Shown: positions 59,250 through 64,000 of the stretch, in pieces
Layout: every line of letters begins with the position of its first letter
How positions within the stretch are numbered: the first letter of the stretch is position 1
Origin: Batkoa obscura
Taxonomy: Eukaryota; Entomophthoromycota; Entomophthoromycetes; Entomophthorales; Batkoaceae
Direction of reading: 5' to 3'
Length of the DNA stretch: 64,000 bases
NCBI GenBank assembly: GCA_030770535.1
Contig: JASVEC010000003.1
Location: 1,798,001 to 1,862,000, forward strand
Translations under genes and position numbers: made by a program
Notes under the pieces: generated by a model
Told to the model about the DNA's origin: nothing
The model's database searches: none
What the model saw: the letters and a program-made list of their open reading frames with translations, nothing else

Positions 59250-62064
59250 CTTATCTATTATTTGACTTAATAAATGCCACTCCAAACGTTTTATTTTAAT
59301 AATGCCTCACTTAATATCCTATTATCACTTGTTTTTGGGTATAAATAAAACAGTCAACAAAAATAAAATACACTTTAATGTAAGATAATACTATTTATTT
59401 TTTAATATTTTCTTATTAAGTTATAACCCTGCCCCAAAAAAATTTAGACAATCATTTTTATTAAAGGTGGGGAGTATTTACTATTCACATTTGAATTATC
59501 AAAATGAAGAATAACAGTATTATATGATTAATAAAAAAGACAATCTAATGTGTGATTTTTTTAAACATACTCGTCCTAAAGGAATAAGTGGTGATTTTGT
59601 TTTGAAATAAAGAAATTTTAAATTCTATAGATGGGTAGTTTTAACTATACCACCAAGGAGAACTAAAAGGACACCGGTTAACAGAATCCTTTATGAGATT
59701 AGTAAGCTTTTTACCGGTCAAATACTTTACAACCTTAAGGTTCAATTTAAATACTCTCATTACTATTACAAACCTATGACAATAAAAACACAAAATAAAT
59801 AATCATTTGGATAAAAAAAATTCCAAAACTTTCTAATTATAGTAAATTTATTTATAAAAATAAATTTTTCAATACATAAACGTATTAAGCTAAAAATAAC
59901 TTTTACTTAAAAGAGGGATTTTAGACTTATATTTTGGAAGTAGTGATTATTTTGATACACTTCCTAAGAATGTAAAATCTATTAAAATATTAAGTGAAAG
60001 CAAAGTAGGTCCTACAAAAACTTAACGTAAAGCTTTATTTTTAACATTGTTAATATAGTAACTCAAAGGTTCGACATCAACTTTCGAAAAAAATTGGTCT
60101 AGTAAATTTATACTCTCAATTCAGCTTATTTTGAATATATATAATTTTGGAAATATTACTCAAACTTCTTATCTGTATCATTTTATTTTGTAATATTCGA
60201 CATCGATACTTACATGCTTAAATTTTATTTCAATATTGCATATTTTTCTATTTTTAATAGCTTTAATTTTATATACATTGGAAAGTGATTTAATAGGTGA
60301 TAAATTTTAAATGGAACAATAGAGCATGGCAAAGTTTTGGTTAGAAAAATTAGAAGTTAAAACTTAAGCAGAGTACTTATCTATTAGCCTCTTACAATGA
60401 TAAGCCATAAACTCTATTTGTATTGTAGTTTTTAAGTACAAATTTTTATACATTTTCTAATCTCATAATCTCATGTATTTAATGCTTCAAACTTCATACC
60501 ATTGTTATGAATGTAAGAAAAACAGCTTATAAATCTATCCCAGAAATCAGACTATAGTACTGAAAATATTCAACATCATTAACATTAGTTCCAAAAGAAA
60601 AACATGTGACTATTTTTTCTTTTAATATATTTTGAGTAAGTAAACTTGTATCGCTTTTTGCGTTAACAGGTTATAAATGTTCTTCATATTTTTGGATTTT
60701 GAGGATTTTGAGATGTGAAACATTATATTTGCATATCACCATACATAATTTGGTTTTCAAGAGTAGTATCAAATTTGGGAATATTAAAACAAATCATATA
60801 ATTTTGTCAAAACTAAGGATGGCTATCTTTAAATGCTTTTAGTCTACTATTTATGACTTGAGCAACAGCATTGATAAAATCTTCAAACACACCATAATTA
60901 CACACTTTCATTTTTAAAACAAAATACTTCATCATACGTGATATATCGTAACAATTCACAATATTTATAATTAATTTATTATTAGTGTTGGAATCACATA
61001 CAATATTTTTTTAATGCAATATTACGTAGAGCATTATGTAGGATTAAAACAAATGAACTTTTTATTTCTAAAAGTATCACCAATATGGCACCATAATAAT
61101 TTATCATTTCAATGAATCACTTTTTATATTTATTATTTATGTATTATTATATATGCACTTGTCTTTACTATCAACCTTTGTATCTTAAATATGCTTATGA
61201 AACTCTAGAATTTTTAATCCAGAATTAGCGTATATTTAATATTTAAACTAGCTAAGAGAGCTTTTTATACCTAAGTCATTATTCATTTGCTAAGTAGGAT
61301 TAAATAATATTTAAAGTAAATTCATTAAGGAATTGAAAAATCCAAGCTTCTAATTATATCTAACCTCAATAACACATTGTTCCTGATAGCCTCACCTACA
61401 ATTTCTTTAAAATTTATAGCGTTCACTTGTCTACAAGATAAGTTACCAATTAGGGCATTATTATATTATTTAAGAATACAACTGATTGGTGCAGTATGTT
61501 TGTATAATTAATATTCGAAGCTACACTTGTTTTAATTGAATTTCAGCTGTTTAACTTTTCTAAAGCTGCATGGTTTGATACAGATAAGTATAAATAGCTT
61601 TTATGATAGCTCTTAATAAAGAGTTTAAAGATTTTCTCTTTTTCTTTTAATAGTAATACTCAGTGCTTTAAAAAAAGAATACTTTGACTAGTTTAAACCG
61701 GATCTTAAGAACTTTGAATAGATCACATAGACAAAACTATGAACATAAAATGAATGTTTTAATCAAATTATCAGCTATTTTATTAAATAAAAATAAATCA
61801 AATAAAGTAATGTAAATACCATATCTAAAAAAACATGGTCAGTTGCCAATAAACTGGGTGATTCATTTAAAGCATGACCATAAACATATATTTGGGAATC
61901 CAAATGATAAAATTTGAAATTATAAATATATTATGTTATAGTTTTTGTGGCTTTAAAGCATATTATGTATCAAATTATCTAATCACGAAATAATATAAAA
62001 AGACATAATATTTCAAAAAATCTAAATTATCTGTTCTTTGATATTATTACTGATTTAGTCTAAT
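59250..62064. other. 2.8-kb region of decayed coding relics
   Basis: No intact gene. Broken coding-like stretches occur on the plus strand (about 59560-59770, for example HTRPKGISGDFVLK and TPVNRILYEISKLFTGQ). They also occur on the minus strand (60520-61000, for example DTSLLTQNILKEKIVTCF, NCYDISRMMKYFVLKMKVCN and FEDFINAVAQVINSRLKAF; 61330-61450, NFKEIVGEAIRNNVLLRLDI). They are probably one or two dead genes of unrecognised family. The last 70 bp hold the promoter of the repeat-peptide gene. Confidence 0.5.
61994..62001 (+). promoter_or_regulatory. TATA box of the repeat-peptide gene
   Basis: TATAAAAA 71 bp before the ATG at 62065. Confidence 0.6.
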
Positions 62065-62487
62065 ATGAAATTCTCTTACCCTCTTGTTCTTGCCTCTTTG
62101 GCTTCATTAGTTTTAGGAGCTACTGTTAATGTTAACACTGGCTCTGATCTTCATCGTGGGGTAGATGAAGTAGAATCAGTCAAACTTCATGAAGCTAGAC
62201 GTCACCGTAGAGATGAAGGAGAAAACTTTGGTGTCAGACGTCATCGTAGAGATGAAGGAGAAAATTATGGTGCTAGACGTCATCGTAGAGATGAAGGAGA
62301 AAATTATGGTGCTAGACGTCATCGTAGAGATGAAGGAGAAAATTATGGTGCTAGACGTCACCGCAGAGATGAAGTAGAATCAGCCAAGCTTCATGAAGCT
62401 AGACGTCACCGCAGAGACGAAGGAGAAAACTATGGTGCTAGACGTCACCGCAGAGATGAAGAAAATCTAGAAGCTCGTCGTCATTAA
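62065..62487 (+). CDS. Secreted precursor with kexin-type tandem peptide repeats
   Basis: A 140-aa single-exon protein. The signal peptide is ~1-18 (MKFSYPLVLASLASLVLG), followed by a short pro-region. Repeats built as RRHRR then DEGENYGA follow from residue 45. Every unit is bounded by dibasic RR sites. Cleavage by a Kex2/furin-type protease would release DEGENFGV (once) and DEGENYGA (four times). It would also release DEVESAKLHEA and DEENLEA. The repeat unit in DNA is 39 bp and nearly identical between copies. The layout matches fungal kexin-processed repeat proteins, which include mating pheromone precursors and cell-surface peptides. Released acidic 8-mers are a prediction. No CaaX motif is present, so it is not an a-factor type. 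Confidence 0.82.
   Translation: MKFSYPLVLASLASLVLGATVNVNTGSDLHRGVDEVESVKLHEARRHRRDEGENFGVRRHRRDEGENYGARRHRRDEGENYGARRHRRDEGENYGARRHRRDEVESAKLHEARRHRRDEGENYGARRHRRDEENLEARRH
62195..62460 (+). repeat. 39-bp coding tandem repeat
   Basis: Seven units of a 39-bp repeat or its variants within the peptide precursor, with very few silent differences. Confidence 0.85.
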
Positions 62488-62635
62488 ATCTGCACTTATC
62501 CATATTGATCCTTTCATCCTATTACTTTAATGTTAATAGTGAATAATAAAAGGATTTTGTCATCAAAAAAATTAATTTTGTTTTTTTATATGGCTATTTA
62601 TTTATATTTAATATAACTAGGACTTTAAACAGCGT

Positions 62636-64000
62636 TTATATATTCAATTCATTTCTAACCCAGTTTTCTAGCCCATTAAGTACAACTAGCTGTTGCTGTT
62701 GTATTCCGACTGGATCGAATGAGAAGGTTTTAACTATTTGATCCTTTTCAACAACATTGACTTTAGAGTTGATAAAGTCTAAGGATAGTTGATGTCTTAA
62801 TTTAACTGTGTTGGTGATATCACTATCAATTAATGTCCTTAAATAGTCAATCAATTTTGGAATAGTTAAGACTAATACACCATTGTTAATCGCATTTCTC
62901 TTATAAGTTTCTGAATATGAACCAGCGACTATAGCTTGTATTTTACATGCTTTAAATACGGTTGCTGCCTGTTCTCTACTAGACCCTGTACCAAAATTAT
63001 AACCTCCGATTAAGATATCCCCCTGGAAATTTTATTAAATTAAAAAACTATTTATAAGAATAAGCTTACCTCTTTTAAGATATTTAAAAAGTTAGAATCG
63101 AAATTTTCCATAGCAACATTGCGCATTTCACTCATAGTCAAATTATCATTATAAGTATGTTTTCCAGCGTAAATGGCATCAGTATTTAAATTATCTTTAT
63201 TCCCAATGTATAATATTTCTCCACTTATACTACTAGGAAATCCCTCTAATGTCTCATTTTTCTTATCCGTTTTTTCGCTCTTAGTAGTAGGTACTTCAGT
63301 TATTTCAAATTTTGCTGGTTTCTCCGTTGAATTAATTTTAGGTGGTGCACTAATATACCCATTTAAACACGAAGCAGCCACGACAGCTAAAATTATTAGT
63401 TTCAGTTCATCATAGCTAAGATTATATCGATATACCTGGGGATGCTAAATAGGCGAATGCGTTCTTTGATCCCATTCTACCTTTGAAGTTCCTATTGGAT
63501 GCAGAGATACCTACTTCTCCATCTGTTAGAAGACCGGTTCCTAAACCTACACAAGGTCCACAACCAGAAGGTAATGATATAGCACCTGCATTAACTAAAG
63601 TATTCCAATAGCCTAGGTTTTCAGCATCCGCTTGTACCTCTTTTGATGCAGCAGCAATGTAAAATTGTATGCCGTCTTTGATTTTTTTCCCATCTAATAT
63701 TGAAGCTGCTTGTTTGATATCACTCAACCTTGAGTTAGTGCATGAAACTAAATATGCTTTATTTACTTTTATTTTTTGAGCCTCTAAATTGTTAGCTGAA
63801 TCTGCTATGCTAATTGAGTTTGGCCCACATACGTAAGGCTGGATTGTGCTTAGGTCCAATTTGATATGTTTTGAGTACACAGCATCCTTATCTGAATGGA
63901 TTGGCTCATTTCTCAATCTATCAATTGACTCTTTATTAATTCTTTCATGTTTGTCACCCAACTTTAACATCCTTTTATTATAATAATCAATAGTAACATC
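62636..64000 (-). CDS. LYS4: Homoaconitase, mitochondrial (C-terminal part)
   Basis: Catalyses the hydration step from homoaconitate to homoisocitrate in the alpha-aminoadipate lysine pathway, in mitochondria. Three exons are visible (63436-64000 and continuing beyond the window, 63070-63386, 62636-63022). Fe-S cluster Cys occur in LVSCTNSRLSDI and LPSGCGPCVGLGTG, the second and third ligand regions. GEVGISASNRNFKGRMGS and LASPAVVAAS (across an intron) are aconitase-superfamily motifs. The swivel domain has GGYNFGTGSSREQAATVFK. IPKLIDYLRTL and the C-terminal QQQLVVLNGLENWVRNEL region are LYS4-like, not aconitase-like. The 5' end is outside the window. All visible catalytic motifs are intact. 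Confidence 0.94.

Noticed and set aside
62176-62361. Antisense repeat protein opposite the peptide precursor
   Set aside because: A shadow of the 39-bp coding repeats, with no start context and biased composition.

Overview
The window looks like nuclear DNA from an AT-rich, intron-rich early-diverging fungus. The fungal call rests on homoaconitase (LYS4, the alpha-aminoadipate lysine pathway), a Zn2Cys6 regulator, a MedA-like DUF7082 regulator, CAF16 and CBM19-like secreted proteins. Introns are mostly 40-70 nt, begin GTAAG/GTAAT and end TAG. A zygomycete of the Conidiobolus type would fit, but that placement is inference from composition and architecture.

Region 1 (1-16 kb) is dense housekeeping DNA. 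In order it holds: UTP3/SAS10 (minus, 3' end outside the window), a MIX17/CHCHD2 twin-CX9C protein, an SH3+TBC Rab-GAP, ribonucleotide reductase large subunit RNR1 divergent from the tRNA m5C methyltransferase TRM4/NSUN2, a tiny CENP-X, and a METTL21-type methyltransferase. Exon structures were rebuilt from splice sites. For genes complete in the window the summed coding lengths are multiples of three.

Region 2 (16-20.4 kb) holds a secreted triple-Kunitz protein and a long gene-poor spacer with an inverted pair of MITEs. Region 3 (20.4-39 kb) holds the meiotic MutS homologue MSH4 (16 exons), TFIIIC subunit TFC4, CAF16, a Zn2Cys6 factor, an unidentified open exon, THOC7 and the MedA-like regulator.

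Region 4 (39-64 kb) is accessory DNA. A tandem family of small secreted six-cysteine CBM19-like proteins has three near-identical intact copies and several decayed ones. It is followed by a 2.9-kb DNA transposon family with 23-bp inverted repeats and TA targets (one copy with an open 507-aa transposase), then nested copies, solo-LTR-like insertions and MITEs. A secreted 213-aa orphan, a secreted precursor with kexin-type tandem repeats, and the 3' part of LYS4 close the window.

The secreted-protein genes share an architecture the housekeeping genes do not show: usually a single exon, a clear TATATAA-like box about 55-100 bp before the ATG, and placement among mobile elements. At least twelve copies of a ~101-bp MITE are scattered through the window. 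Its ends match those of the autonomous transposon, which suggests cross-mobilisation.
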